NCBI RefSeq assembly: GCF_001546485.1
Contig: NZ_KQ956850.1
Span: 51,764-109,372 of the forward strand
DNA from: Gardnerella vaginalis
Lineage (GTDB): Bacteria; Actinomycetota; Actinomycetes; Actinomycetales; Bifidobacteriaceae
Reading direction: 5' to 3'
DNA length: 57,609 nt
Part shown: piece by piece, positions 33,579 to 43,206 of the stretch
Position numbering within the stretch: the first letter of the stretch is position 1
How the letters are laid out: each line of letters begins with the position of its first letter
Notes under the pieces: generated by a model
The model's input: the letters and a program-made list of their open reading frames with translations, nothing else
Database searches by the model: none
Told to the model about the DNA's origin: nothing
Made by a program: the position numbers and the translations under genes

Positions 33579-36500
33579 ATGGATTCAACTACTGCTTATA
33601 CTGGTGCATTTGAAAACGAAGTTTTACAGGTGCTTTCTACAGCAAAATCAGCTCGTCCACATGAAATAGATTCTTCTATTATGGCGATGATGTGCGTGGA
33701 AAGAGATACTCGTTTCTATACTGAGACATTGAAGGCAGTATTGAATCAGTCGGTTCTTCCTGGAACATTAGTTGTAGTCGACTGTGCAAACAGAGTCCAT
33801 CAAATCATGCAAACAACGATGCAAGTGCGTCTTAATTCGAACTTGTTTTCGGGAATGCTTGATTCGAGATTATCATCTCTGCCTTCTTTGGACGCTATTC
33901 ATCATAATGATTTAAATGTTTCAAATGATTACCGTGATAGTAGCGCTCCATATGAGTCACATGCCCAGTTTGATGATAATTTTGAACACAAGCCATTGCG
34001 CATAGTTATTGTTCCAGTATCATCAGCGCGTTCGTTTGGTGATGCTATTGAAAAGGCTTTGAAACAGCTTTTACCATGTGCAGGAGTCTCGTCATTATGG
34101 CTTCTGCATGATGATTCTAGACCGGCTGACTCGCATTGTTTGGAAGCTTTGCGTGAAACTTGGCGTAATACGCCAACCGCATCGGTACTAGGTGCTAAAC
34201 AAGTTGATTGGCAAGATACTGTTCTACATAATGTTGGTATGTATGCATGGAAGCATACTGTGCATACACTCACGGTTGACGGCGAGGTTGATCAAGAGCA
34301 ATATGATGGTCGAGGTGATGTTTTTGCGGTATCTCTTGCTGGCGCATTAGTTACACTATCGGCTTGGCAAACCTTACGTGGAACTCAATCTTGGATGACT
34401 ACATTTGGTGAATCAAGAGATTTTTGTCGCCGCGTATGCTTATCAGGCGGTCGTGTAGTAGTGGTTCCGTCTGCTCGTATCGCTCATCGACGCGCACGTT
34501 TAGAAGGGCTACGTACGCGCAATGGAGAAGCTAGAAGTAACGAAAAAGCTGGTTTTCAACATGGTGTAGCTCCTGCTCTTATTGCAAAACAGCGTTACCG
34601 GTATACTGATATACGTATGTTTTTGTGGCCTATTGTTTGGGTTTGCAGTTTGCCAGCGGCTTTAGTGAGCGCTTTGCATTCTTTGTTTGTGAAGCATCCT
34701 TATGCTGCTGTAGTGCGGTTGCTACTTCCTTGGCTTGCTATTATGCAATTGCCTCATGCTATGTTTGCGCGTCGTAGAGTAGCGCGTAACACTCGTGTTT
34801 CTCTCAAACGACTGACTTCGTTGGTAGCGGATCGCAAACAGATTGCTCGTTGGCGTGATCGCAGTATAGCATTACAATCTCAGCAACATTATGTATTACT
34901 AAGTCCTCTAGCAAGAACCCATTTACATGTTCGCGTATTACGACGTTGGAGTGCGGTTGTTCTTGCAGCATTATTGTTATTTGCTGTCATATTGCACTTA
35001 TATGGTGCGCCGTGGCGTGAAGTTTTAGGCGGTGCATCGCTGTACGCGCAGCAGTGGTTACCAACCGGCGCAGATTTTCATCAATTATGGAATGCTGCTA
35101 TCGGTGCATGGACTCCTGACAATGGTTTTGGCCCTGCGCTACCTCCTACACCTTGGCTGAGTGTTTGGTTGTTGGCATCAGCTATAACGGGTGCTAAACC
35201 AGTATTAGCTGTTACACTTATGTTCTTTTTTGCAGCGCCTGCCATGTGTATGAGCTTTTGGGCGCTCGCAGGTGTATTTACTCGTTCCGATACGGTTCGT
35301 GTTTGTGCTGGCATTTGTTGGACTATGATTGCCATAGCCTTTGGTTTGTTTGCTCGTGGTGATTTACCAATGCTTATGACTATGGTATTTCTGCCTGCTG
35401 CATTTGCCTTTGCGTTCCATGCAGTTGGAATGTATGTAACAGAAGATCCTGTACGTCCTGTTCCTTCTGTTCAGAGCGCCGCTTGCGCTGCACTATGTTT
35501 TATGGTTCCAGTGGCAGCAGAACCGCAACTTTTACTTCCGCTTATCATTATTTTTGTTGCATCTCTTATTATGGTACGTTCGCATCGTCTTATGTTCGTA
35601 CTTATGCCAATTCCATCAATTGTGGTGTTACTTCCAACTATAGGTAGTGCTATTCGTTATGGAAATTCCGGTATGTGGCGTCAAATATTTTCTAGTATGG
35701 CATTGCCTTTGCGTAGTGTTCAAGGTGCACCACGTGTACAAAATTATATTGATGCATTATTGCAAGCGTTTAATATGGCTTCACCTCATGTTGCAAGCGC
35801 TATGCCTTTGATGAGTTTGCGAACAATAATCATGGTAGTGTTTGCTGTTCTCGCAGGAGTTATGGCAGTTTCGGCATTAGCTTTGCCTTTTGCTTTGCGT
35901 GTTTCACGTATGATGTGGGTTGTAATTATTAGTGGCATGTTGTTGACGCTCATTGCTGTGCGCATTGTAGTAGCAGCTGATATTACTGGCCCTGTAGCAG
36001 CGAGTACTTTACCAGGAGTAGCATTGTCAACCTTAGGTGTTTTGTCATGCATGTGTATGGTTGCTGGACAAGCTGTTCGTCGTTTTGAACCTCTTCGTGT
36101 TGTGCAAAAATCAGAGTCTGAAACTGTTGAAAATTATCAAACTCGTATCGATAAACGTGCTGCTATGCGGCGTTCCGCAGCTAAATTAATGCAACATGTA
36201 ATTCGAGTGACACGTGCTGTGCTTGCCAGCGGTATGTTGACTATGGCAGTATTGCTGGGTCTTTTTGCTGTGCTCAGTGGACCAGCCACGTCTATTATGG
36301 CAAGTAATGATGGTCTACCGATGGTTGTGTCAGATTATTTACATAAAGCGGATACTCATCGTGTACTTGCTTTACAGGCGCAGAGTGCTCATAAATTAGC
36401 AATTGCCGTTATGCGAACATCTCGAGGAGATGCTATCGATGAATCTCCTGCACTTCGTGTAAAGCAAATAATGTTTGGTGAACCTGTAACTGATAAAGTA

Positions 36501-36983
36501 GTATCTCGTGCAGCAGCTCAACTGTTATCTCATGCAGATAATGGTGCTATAGCTGCACTGAAGCAACTTGGAATTGGTGGCATTTATATTGTTAATGGTT
36601 CTACTAAATTGCCAACGAATTCCGTAAATACCATGTCAATACAACAACTGCTTCGTCCTGTAGCGCAACCTGCAAGTATGGTTAATAAAGAAGCTACAGA
36701 TCGATTAATAGCACATGTAAATGCGTCAGAAGGTACACAGTTAGTGGTTTCTTTACCTCAAGGTACATATTGTCGATTTGATGGCATGCCAGACGCAAAG
36801 TCATTAGCATCAACGTCGTCATATTATCGTTCACGTCCATTGTCATGGAGAATCCCATGGGTGTTTTCTTTGGCAATGGTGCTGTTGATATACTGTTTAG
36901 TTGCTGTTCCGCGCTTTGGGCGATATGCAGTACTTGAACGTTCTGATAATCAGCGTCAGGAGGAATTTGATGAACTGGCGTAA
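33579..36983 (+). CDS. Large membrane glycosyltransferase, family 2-like
   Basis: About 1134 residues. The first 330 resemble a GT2 domain (MMCVERDTRFYTETLKAVLN near 40, LWLLHDDSRPADSHCLEA with the D-D-S nucleotide-sugar site, a GDVFAVSLAGALV acceptor-side block); the rest has about a dozen or more membrane helices and extracytoplasmic loops. Large GT2 proteins of this type next to DUF5719 occur in an actinobacterial envelope cluster with LCP, WhiB and Rv3259-like genes. The ATG is preferred over a GTG 16 codons earlier because of a -10 box directly before it. It probably transfers sugar to a lipid-linked or wall polymer; the product is unknown. Confidence 0.75.
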   Translation: MDSTTAYTGAFENEVLQVLSTAKSARPHEIDSSIMAMMCVERDTRFYTETLKAVLNQSVLPGTLVVVDCANRVHQIMQTTMQVRLNSNLFSGMLDSRLSSLPSLDAIHHNDLNVSNDYRDSSAPYESHAQFDDNFEHKPLRIVIVPVSSARSFGDAIEKALKQLLPCAGVSSLWLLHDDSRPADSHCLEALRETWRNTPTASVLGAKQVDWQDTVLHNVGMYAWKHTVHTLTVDGEVDQEQYDGRGDVFAVSLAGALVTLSAWQTLRGTQSWMTTFGESRDFCRRVCLSGGRVVVVPSARIAHRRARLEGLRTRNGEARSNEKAGFQHGVAPALIAKQRYRYTDIRMFLWPIVWVCSLPAALVSALHSLFVKHPYAAVVRLLLPWLAIMQLPHAMFARRRVARNTRVSLKRLTSLVADRKQIARWRDRSIALQSQQHYVLLSPLARTHLHVRVLRRWSAVVLAALLLFAVILHLYGAPWREVLGGASLYAQQWLPTGADFHQLWNAAIGAWTPDNGFGPALPPTPWLSVWLLASAITGAKPVLAVTLMFFFAAPAMCMSFWALAGVFTRSDTVRVCAGICWTMIAIAFGLFARGDLPMLMTMVFLPAAFAFAFHAVGMYVTEDPVRPVPSVQSAACAALCFMVPVAAEPQLLLPLIIIFVASLIMVRSHRLMFVLMPIPSIVVLLPTIGSAIRYGNSGMWRQIFSSMALPLRSVQGAPRVQNYIDALLQAFNMASPHVASAMPLMSLRTIIMVVFAVLAGVMAVSALALPFALRVSRMMWVVIISGMLLTLIAVRIVVAADITGPVAASTLPGVALSTLGVLSCMCMVAGQAVRRFEPLRVVQKSESETVENYQTRIDKRAAMRRSAAKLMQHVIRVTRAVLASGMLTMAVLLGLFAVLSGPATSIMASNDGLPMVVSDYLHKADTHRVLALQAQSAHKLAIAVMRTSRGDAIDESPALRVKQIMFGEPVTDKVVSRAAAQLLSHADNGAIAALKQLGIGGIYIVNGSTKLPTNSVNTMSIQQLLRPVAQPASMVNKEATDRLIAHVNASEGTQLVVSLPQGTYCRFDGMPDAKSLASTSSYYRSRPLSWRIPWVFSLAMVLLIYCLVAVPRFGRYAVLERSDNQRQEEFDELA

Positions 36984-38556
36984 ACATCCTCATGAAGGTT
37001 CAAAACATGGTGAATTGCCTTCAGAAGTAGATATTAAGCAGCAACACAAAATTGTGGGAGTCGCAACACTCGCTACTTTAAGTGCTGTATTGTTACTTAC
37101 TGTTGCTTGCATTGTAACAGTATGCGGCGCTATGCCACACTTTGCTGATAATGCGCACAATCCGTCCAGTAGTGTTGCTCGTAATGTTGGCGCGACTCGT
37201 CTGCAATCAGTGTGTCCTATTCGCTTATCGTTACCAGATCTATCGCAGTATGGTGATAGTCAATATAACGAATCAGAAGGGGACTTGCAATCTTTTGCTC
37301 GTTATGGAGCTTTTGGTGATGTGTATCGTGCTAGTGTGCACAATGTACAAGATGCTGATGATCAGTCATTGATATTGAATACGCAAGCGTCTGATACAGA
37401 TTCTTCAGCGCTTATCGCTGATCACGATGTTAATCATGATGCTCAAGTTTTAGAAGGACGTTTATCTAGAGTGGCATCTGGGACTGGTATAGCTGCATCA
37501 ATGATTTCATGGGCTACGAAAGGAGACGTGCGAGGCTTGGCTGCTACTACTTGTTCCATACCAGTAATGAAACAAACTTTTTTGGTTCCAGAAGCCAGCG
37601 AAGGCACTTCTCTCCGTTTGGAAGCATTTAATTCCGCTGCTAAACCAACGGTAGTTCGCGTTCGTGCATGGTCTGCTCAGCACGGTAGTACACCATTAAC
37701 TTTTTCTACAGGCAGTGCTTTTACGGTACCTGCTCACTCACATGCTTATTTTGATCTTGCTGCTGCAGCGCCAAGATCTGGAGGATTATACGTACAAGTT
37801 GAAAGTGAACAAACGCCAGTAGCTGCTTTTGTGAAGGTAATACATATGCGTGGATTGACAGTAAGAGGGGTCGATATTATCCGTGCGTTAAACTCACAAT
37901 CACATACTAATATTCTTTCTGGTATCAGTGAGGGTGACCAAACAAAAGTGTATGTATGGCCCCATAAAGATGGCAATGTAACACTTTCCTGGATGAATGA
38001 ATCTGGCGTTCAAACGATTAAAGAATTGTCATTGAAGTCTCGTCATTTACAAGTTATTGATCTTGGGAAAGTGCCTGAACATGTTCATGCTCTGAGTGTA
38101 ACAGGTAGTACTCCAGTAGCTGCTATGGCATCAATTACGCGTGAAGGTAAAGATGGTCAGGCCGATGTTGCTTTTATTAGTGCATCGCGCTCGCAGGGCA
38201 GTAGTGCTATTGTTTCGCCAGTAACTGCTGATGAAACAACGTTGTATCTGGCTTCAGCCAACGATCATGATTCATCTGTGCTATTACAAGGTTTTGATGC
38301 ATCAGGTGTTTTAGTTGACGCAAAACGTATTACAGTTCCATCTCATGCAGTAGTTTCTATTCCTGCTGTAGACGTATCACGCGGTGCTGTAATGTTTACA
38401 GTACAATCGCATAATAACATTACTTTTTCTGCACGCATTAGTAAAAGTGAAGTAGAAAAGTCTGATGTTGCTGGTGTTGCATGGCTTGATTCACAGTCTT
38501 TAGAGCCACAACAGATGCAAGTATATGTCAGCAGTAATCATCATATTGTGCATTAA
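36970..38556 (+). CDS. DUF5719 family protein
   Basis: About 528 residues with an N-terminal membrane helix (ATLSAVLLLTVACIVTVCG) and a large extracytoplasmic beta-rich region with short repeated strands (KVYVWPHKDGNVTLSW; LRLEAFNSAAKPTVVRV), as in DUF5719 proteins. AGGAGG lies six bases before its ATG, inside the end of the glycosyltransferase gene; the 14-base overlap implies coupling and a shared task. Function unknown, presumably assembly or display of the polymer made by its partner. Confidence 0.8.
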   Translation: MNWRKHPHEGSKHGELPSEVDIKQQHKIVGVATLATLSAVLLLTVACIVTVCGAMPHFADNAHNPSSSVARNVGATRLQSVCPIRLSLPDLSQYGDSQYNESEGDLQSFARYGAFGDVYRASVHNVQDADDQSLILNTQASDTDSSALIADHDVNHDAQVLEGRLSRVASGTGIAASMISWATKGDVRGLAATTCSIPVMKQTFLVPEASEGTSLRLEAFNSAAKPTVVRVRAWSAQHGSTPLTFSTGSAFTVPAHSHAYFDLAAAAPRSGGLYVQVESEQTPVAAFVKVIHMRGLTVRGVDIIRALNSQSHTNILSGISEGDQTKVYVWPHKDGNVTLSWMNESGVQTIKELSLKSRHLQVIDLGKVPEHVHALSVTGSTPVAAMASITREGKDGQADVAFISASRSQGSSAIVSPVTADETTLYLASANDHDSSVLLQGFDASGVLVDAKRITVPSHAVVSIPAVDVSRGAVMFTVQSHNNITFSARISKSEVEKSDVAGVAWLDSQSLEPQQMQVYVSSNHHIVH

Positions 38557-38613
38557 ATATTGTAATAAAGAACTTGTTACAAAAATAATCGTATATTATT
38601 AGTAAGAGTTTAT

Positions 38614-39573
38614 ATGACTAATCGTAAAAAAATTATTATAGATACAGATTGTGGTTCTGATGATGCTATGGCGATTGCTATGGCGTTGCGTGATAGTAAT
38701 TACGAGATACTTATGTTTTCTACTGTCGCAGGCAATGTAAGCATGAATCAGGCTACTATAAATACGTTGACGACGATTGAATATGCAGATACTTATGCGC
38801 CAGCAGTATATTGTGGTAGTCGCAAAATGTTAGTGCGAGATCTTGCGTTTGCTCATGAAACACATGGTCGCGATGGTTTGGGGGATATTGGGCTAGTGCC
38901 GCAGAAACTTAAGATTTCAAGCGGTAGTGGTGTGCTCAAGATGCTTGACTTACTTCGTAATAGTGATGATGGTGAAATCGACATTATTACGTTAGGGCCA
39001 TTAACGAATATTGCGCTTGCTTTGCGTCTTGATGAGGATGCAATGCGTAAAGTTGGTAATCTTATCATTATGGGATCTGCTGGTCTTGGCAGGGGTAATG
39101 TTACACCAGTTGCAGAGTTTAATATTTGGCAAGATCCTGAGGCTGCGAAAATAGTGATTGAGTCGGGGTTGCCTCATATTACGTTGGTTGGTTGGGATGC
39201 TTGTTTGGGTGATTGTATGTTAAGTCCGCAAGAAATCTCTATGATTCGTAAGAGTGGTTCTTTAGGACAATTTGTTATTGATTGCAATAGAGAACTTATG
39301 CAAATGAATATCGGCCGCTTCGGTGACGCATATCTTGACATGGCTGATCCTTCGGCTGTTGCAGTTGCATTATATCCGGCATGTATTGCAGCGTGTGAAC
39401 CATACTATTGCGAAGTCGATATTACACAAGGACCGAGTTATGGTGCTGTTATTGTTGATGTTGATCATTGTACTGGCAAAAAAGCAAACGTGCGAATATG
39501 CAGTAAACTTAATCCGATGCTTTATAAGCAGTACATGTATGCTATGTTAGGCGTGAAAAGTTTGGGAGAATAA
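38614..39573 (+). CDS. Nucleoside hydrolase, IunH family (second copy)
   Basis: A 319-residue protein with the calcium-binding motif DTDCGSDDAM at residues 10-19 and the usual family fold (GPLTNIALALRLD, MGSAGLGRGNVTPVAEFNIW with DPEAA). It differs clearly from the hydrolase at 16 kb, e.g. a W-D-A-C-L-G-D loop, and lies alone, inserted between DUF5719 and the Rv3259-like gene. The second active-site block appears as DMADPSAVAVAL rather than the H-D-P form, so substrate preference may differ. Confidence 0.8.
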   Translation: MTNRKKIIIDTDCGSDDAMAIAMALRDSNYEILMFSTVAGNVSMNQATINTLTTIEYADTYAPAVYCGSRKMLVRDLAFAHETHGRDGLGDIGLVPQKLKISSGSGVLKMLDLLRNSDDGEIDIITLGPLTNIALALRLDEDAMRKVGNLIIMGSAGLGRGNVTPVAEFNIWQDPEAAKIVIESGLPHITLVGWDACLGDCMLSPQEISMIRKSGSLGQFVIDCNRELMQMNIGRFGDAYLDMADPSAVAVALYPACIAACEPYYCEVDITQGPSYGAVIVDVDHCTGKKANVRICSKLNPMLYKQYMYAMLGVKSLGE

Positions 39574-39576
39574 TGC

Positions 39577-40005
39577 TTACATTCCCCAATCGGGGTCGAT
39601 TTCTTCAGGTCTACGTCCGTATAATTCTGCAAGTCTTTGCACAAGCTCGTCGCGGATAGCGTATTGAAGTTCAGTGCGACTACTTACGTGAGTGCATAAT
39701 GGTAAACGATACAAAACAATACGAGGTGGGATGCCGCGACTTGCTGGAAAGACTTGCGACATAATCCGACGATTGCGCTCCCACAATACTGGTTGTGATG
39801 GTGGCACATCTTCTACTGCAAATTGTATATCTTTTGTTAGTGCTCTCCATGCACCATGAAGACGACGAATTTGAGCTGCTACCATAGCATCAAACATTCC
39901 GCTTGCTGTTCTATATTGTGGAAGTCGTGTTCCAAATATTGGTGCTCGTAATCCTCTACCGTGACGGTTTCGGTAATGTCGTTGTTCCCAAATTACATCT
40001 GTCAT
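39577..40005 (-). CDS. Rv3259-like protein (DUF1025-type, metallopeptidase-related)
   Basis: About 142 residues resembling Mycobacterium Rv3259 and relatives: RHGRGLRAPIFG, a D-A-M-V-x-A helix, PPRIVLYRLPL, and the C-terminal ELYGRRPEEIDPDWGM. Relatives are listed as metallopeptidases because some carry an HExxH; here the equivalent helix reads ELQYAIRDELVQRL with no HExxH, so it is probably not a protease. A TACAGT box six bases before the ATG suggests a leaderless mRNA. It belongs to the actinobacterial envelope cluster. Confidence 0.65.
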   Translation of the reverse strand: MTDVIWEQRHYRNRHGRGLRAPIFGTRLPQYRTASGMFDAMVAAQIRRLHGAWRALTKDIQFAVEDVPPSQPVLWERNRRIMSQVFPASRGIPPRIVLYRLPLCTHVSSRTELQYAIRDELVQRLAELYGRRPEEIDPDWGM

Positions 40006-40126
40006 ATTTCCACTGTAGGTGAAGGCTAGGGCAATCAAATAAACAAGTTTGTGTTTTACGGCGTGTGAAATATAAGCACACTATGTGATACTAGATACGT
40101 AGCGTACAAGTCAAGGAGGAGCGGCA

Positions 40127-40948
40127 ATGCTCAAACCAATAATTCATGATTGGAATGAGTGTGCTCTTGACTTACGTATTGCACAATCATCACTTATTGG
40201 TTTTGACTTAGATAATACGTTAGCATGTTCTAGGAAACCCATGCTTTTGCCTATGGCTGAATCTTTAAGCAATCTTATGAATGAGTTGCCTGTGGCAATC
40301 ATTACTGGTGGTTGTTTATCGCTAGTACAAAGTCAAATTTTGGATATGTTACTGCCAGGTACTCAGCTTAATCATCTTCATATTATGCCAACAAACGGCA
40401 CAAGTTACTATCGTATTGATTCTCATAAGATGTTGCACTGTGTTTATGAGCATCGTATCAATGCAGAACAAACGCGATGTGTAATTGCTGCTATACAACA
40501 GTGTGCCAAACACATGGGTGTTTGGAAAGAGTCTGGCGATCCAATGCTGTGGGGTAATCAGATTGAGCATCGCGGTAGTCAAATTACTTTTTCGGCTTTG
40601 GGTCAGCTTGCCCCGATTGAATATAAAAAAGCTTGGGATCCTACTGGTGTGCTAAAAGCAAAACTTGCGCAAAGTATTGCCTTAGCGTTGCCAGAGTTTG
40701 CTGTGCGAGCAGGTGGCGATACCAGTGTGGACGTATATAGACGTGGCGATGACAAAGCACAAGCGTTGCGTATGCTAGCCCAATATGGTGATTTTGCTAT
40801 TGAACGTATTACTTTTATTGGTGATCGCATGACGCCTGGTGGTAATGATTATCCAACAGCTTTTACTGGTGCATTAGCTGTACATGTGACTAGTCCGACA
40901 GATACGTTAAAGCTTTGTAATAATGTGCTTACGCATTTTCATAAATAA
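40127..40948 (+). CDS. HAD-superfamily phosphatase (HAD-IIB, phosphomannomutase-like)
   Basis: A 273-residue protein with HAD motif I GFDLDNTLACS (residue 28), motif II ITGG, and motif IV GDRMTPGGNDYP. The NGTSYYRI and C2-type cap region place it in HAD-IIB, close to eukaryotic-type phosphomannomutases and sugar phosphatases. AGGAGG lies seven bases before the ATG. Beside envelope-polymer genes, a role in sugar-nucleotide supply is plausible but unproven. Confidence 0.7.
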   Translation: MLKPIIHDWNECALDLRIAQSSLIGFDLDNTLACSRKPMLLPMAESLSNLMNELPVAIITGGCLSLVQSQILDMLLPGTQLNHLHIMPTNGTSYYRIDSHKMLHCVYEHRINAEQTRCVIAAIQQCAKHMGVWKESGDPMLWGNQIEHRGSQITFSALGQLAPIEYKKAWDPTGVLKAKLAQSIALALPEFAVRAGGDTSVDVYRRGDDKAQALRMLAQYGDFAIERITFIGDRMTPGGNDYPTAFTGALAVHVTSPTDTLKLCNNVLTHFHK

Positions 40949-41026
40949 AGTTTTATATTGCACTTGCGTCTTTAATCATAAATATAAATTTTGCATAGCT
41001 TTTAACCACAAGAGTGTTTTTTATTT

Positions 41027-42004
41027 GTGACTGTGTTGTTTTGCTTTTATGCTGTCAGTATGGTTGGGAGACGCAAAGCAGTAACATGCTCTCATAGTAA
41101 ACAGCAAATAAGCGTGGCGTGTAATGGGGGAGTTACACGCCACGCTGGTGTTCGTAAATTGAAATTTGGGAATGTGTTAGATTGTATAGATAGTTGGCAT
41201 GCTGCATCTTACGACAGTGTAGTTCGTGCATGGTGGAGTATGTTATTTCCTCGTGGTTGTGCAGGGTGTGATGCTGTTGATGCTGTATTATGCACAAGAT
41301 GTGTTCGTGCTTTACAGTGTTGGCAGTGTGCTTCGTTTACTGCCGCAGTATGTGGTAATAGGTATGCATGTGGTTTATATGAGCATGCTGTAAGGCGAGC
41401 AATATTGCAGTGGAAAGATCATGGCGATATAGCATGTGATAATGCATTTGCTGCACTACTTGCTGATTTGGTTATAAAAGTTATACGTAAAATTATGCAG
41501 CAACGTGACACTATAAATAATAGGAATGAGGGAATCGATAATTCTTTCGATACCACATTTTCTCATGATTGCAACAAGTTTATATTAGTTGTTCCGGTAC
41601 CATCTTCAAAGTCTTCAATACGTTATCGAGGTCGAAATCATATGCAGCCAATAGCGCGCATGGTCGCACAAAATCTGAGTAACAATGGTATTGCCGCTTG
41701 TGCAGCCAATATACTGTGTATGAATGCTCGTGTTACAGCAAAGTCAGTGCAAACTGCAGGTTCTCGTGGTAGATCACGTAGAGCGTCACATGCATTTACA
41801 GTAAATTATCGAGTTCTACAAAAATTGCGCGCAAAACAAAATGTCTCGCACAGTGTTATTCTCATCGATGATATTGTTACTACAGGGTCTACTATGAGTA
41901 GCTGTGCAGTAGCGTTGCAGCATGCTAAGTTAAATGTTTTGGCTGCTTTTTCGTTAGCATGTGTGCGTTCTTGCGAAGACGATACAAAAAATTATGTTTA
42001 TTAA
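41027..42004 (+). CDS. ComF-like phosphoribosyltransferase-fold protein
   Basis: Up to 325 residues. An N-terminal cysteine-rich part (CAGCDAVDAVLCTRC, then CWQC) fits the double zinc ribbon of ComF, and VILIDDIVTTGSTMSSC is the PRPP-binding motif. ComF proteins support natural transformation in some bacteria but are widespread elsewhere with unclear roles. The start is uncertain: GTG at 41027 has no good ribosome-binding site and an ATG eleven codons later is possible. Confidence 0.75.
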   Translation: MTVLFCFYAVSMVGRRKAVTCSHSKQQISVACNGGVTRHAGVRKLKFGNVLDCIDSWHAASYDSVVRAWWSMLFPRGCAGCDAVDAVLCTRCVRALQCWQCASFTAAVCGNRYACGLYEHAVRRAILQWKDHGDIACDNAFAALLADLVIKVIRKIMQQRDTINNRNEGIDNSFDTTFSHDCNKFILVVPVPSSKSSIRYRGRNHMQPIARMVAQNLSNNGIAACAANILCMNARVTAKSVQTAGSRGRSRRASHAFTVNYRVLQKLRAKQNVSHSVILIDDIVTTGSTMSSCAVALQHAKLNVLAAFSLACVRSCEDDTKNYVY

Positions 42005-42011
42005 ATTATGC

Positions 42012-43112
42012 TCATATCTTGTTGTAATTCAAAGGGAGTGTAATTTCAAAGTTTGGTCCACGTTTGTCGTCTACTACTTTTACGGTTCCATCATGAAGTT
42101 GTGCAGCCCAGCGTGCGATTGATAATCCTAAGCCTGTACCACCAGATTCTGTGCCCATATGCTGATTGCCTTTAACGAATCTGCGAAAAATATCTGCTCT
42201 TGCTTCTTGAGGAATTTGTTCACCAAAATTTATCACATTACTAACTACTGTATTTTGACTGTGATTAATATGAGCACTAATAAGCACGTGAGTTCCATCT
42301 TTTGAATGTTTCAGCGCATTAGTGATAACGTTAGTAAAGAGTTGTGAGAGTCTTCCCCGATCTCCAGTTAGCATAATATTGTTGTCAATATGAATGGTAA
42401 TCTGATGATTATGACCCGCATCAGCTAGTTCGAGTGGTTCAATGATTTCATCAAGAAATTCTGCAAAATTAAATGAGGTGATATTAAGACTTGCTGCTCC
42501 TGCTTCTACGCGTGAGAGGTCAAGAAGGAAAGTAATAAGATCAGCAAGTTTATGCGTTTGGTTTAAAATAACCTCCATGTTGGCTGGTGTTGGCTCTGTT
42601 GCTCCATCCGCAAGATTTTCGAGCATTGCTTGTAAAGCGGATACTGGTGTGCGTAACTCATGACTAACATTGGCTATGAGTTCGCGTCGCATCTGATCGG
42701 CATGTTCAAGCTCTTCTGCCATTTCATTAAAAGCAAGTGTGAGTTTGCCAACCTCATCACGACGATTTTCTATAGCTACTCGTACAGAATAATCACCTTC
42801 AGCCATTGTTTCCGCTGCATTTTTCATTTGCCTCAGAGGTGCAGTAAGTCCGCGCGAGAAAAGGTATGTAATACCTAAAGCTACGACAAGTGTTAAAGGC
42901 ATAGCAATCCAACCATTCAAGCCAGTCTTCAACAAAAACCAGGCCATGACGAATGCGATGGCAGTTGCAAAAACGATAATCGCTGAAAGCTCAATTTTTA
43001 GTGATGAAAAAAATCCAACAGGACGATGAGGATAACGATGTTCTGAATGTGTTTTTGTATTTTGTTTTTTAAATTGATGCTCTGAGTATGAGTTAGAAGT
43101 TTTATGTAACAT
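42012..43112 (-). CDS. Sensor histidine kinase
   Basis: A 366-residue kinase with two closely spaced membrane helices (about 42-60 and 70-88) and almost no extracytoplasmic part, then HAMP (LTAPLRQMKNAAETMAEGDY), HisKA with NVSHELRTPVSALQ, and an ATPase domain with FTNVITNALKHSKDG and GGTGLGLSIARW. The lack of a sensor domain suggests membrane or intramembrane sensing. It lies 94 bases after the response regulator gene and is probably its partner. Convergent with the ComF-like gene, only seven bases apart. Confidence 0.88.
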   Translation of the reverse strand: MLHKTSNSYSEHQFKKQNTKTHSEHRYPHRPVGFFSSLKIELSAIIVFATAIAFVMAWFLLKTGLNGWIAMPLTLVVALGITYLFSRGLTAPLRQMKNAAETMAEGDYSVRVAIENRRDEVGKLTLAFNEMAEELEHADQMRRELIANVSHELRTPVSALQAMLENLADGATEPTPANMEVILNQTHKLADLITFLLDLSRVEAGAASLNITSFNFAEFLDEIIEPLELADAGHNHQITIHIDNNIMLTGDRGRLSQLFTNVITNALKHSKDGTHVLISAHINHSQNTVVSNVINFGEQIPQEARADIFRRFVKGNQHMGTESGGTGLGLSIARWAAQLHDGTVKVVDDKRGPNFEITLPLNYNKI

Positions 43113-43206
43113 GACAGTTGCTATATATACAAGATTTGTGAAACTTTGAAAAATGTTTTATGAGGTAATGTTGTATTGCGTAACAGTATAAGAAATTTTG
43201 CAAGCA

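Noticed and set aside
36694..36993. Minus-strand frame over the end of the glycosyltransferase gene
   Set aside because: Lies inside a conserved coding region on the other strand and lacks a ribosome-binding site.
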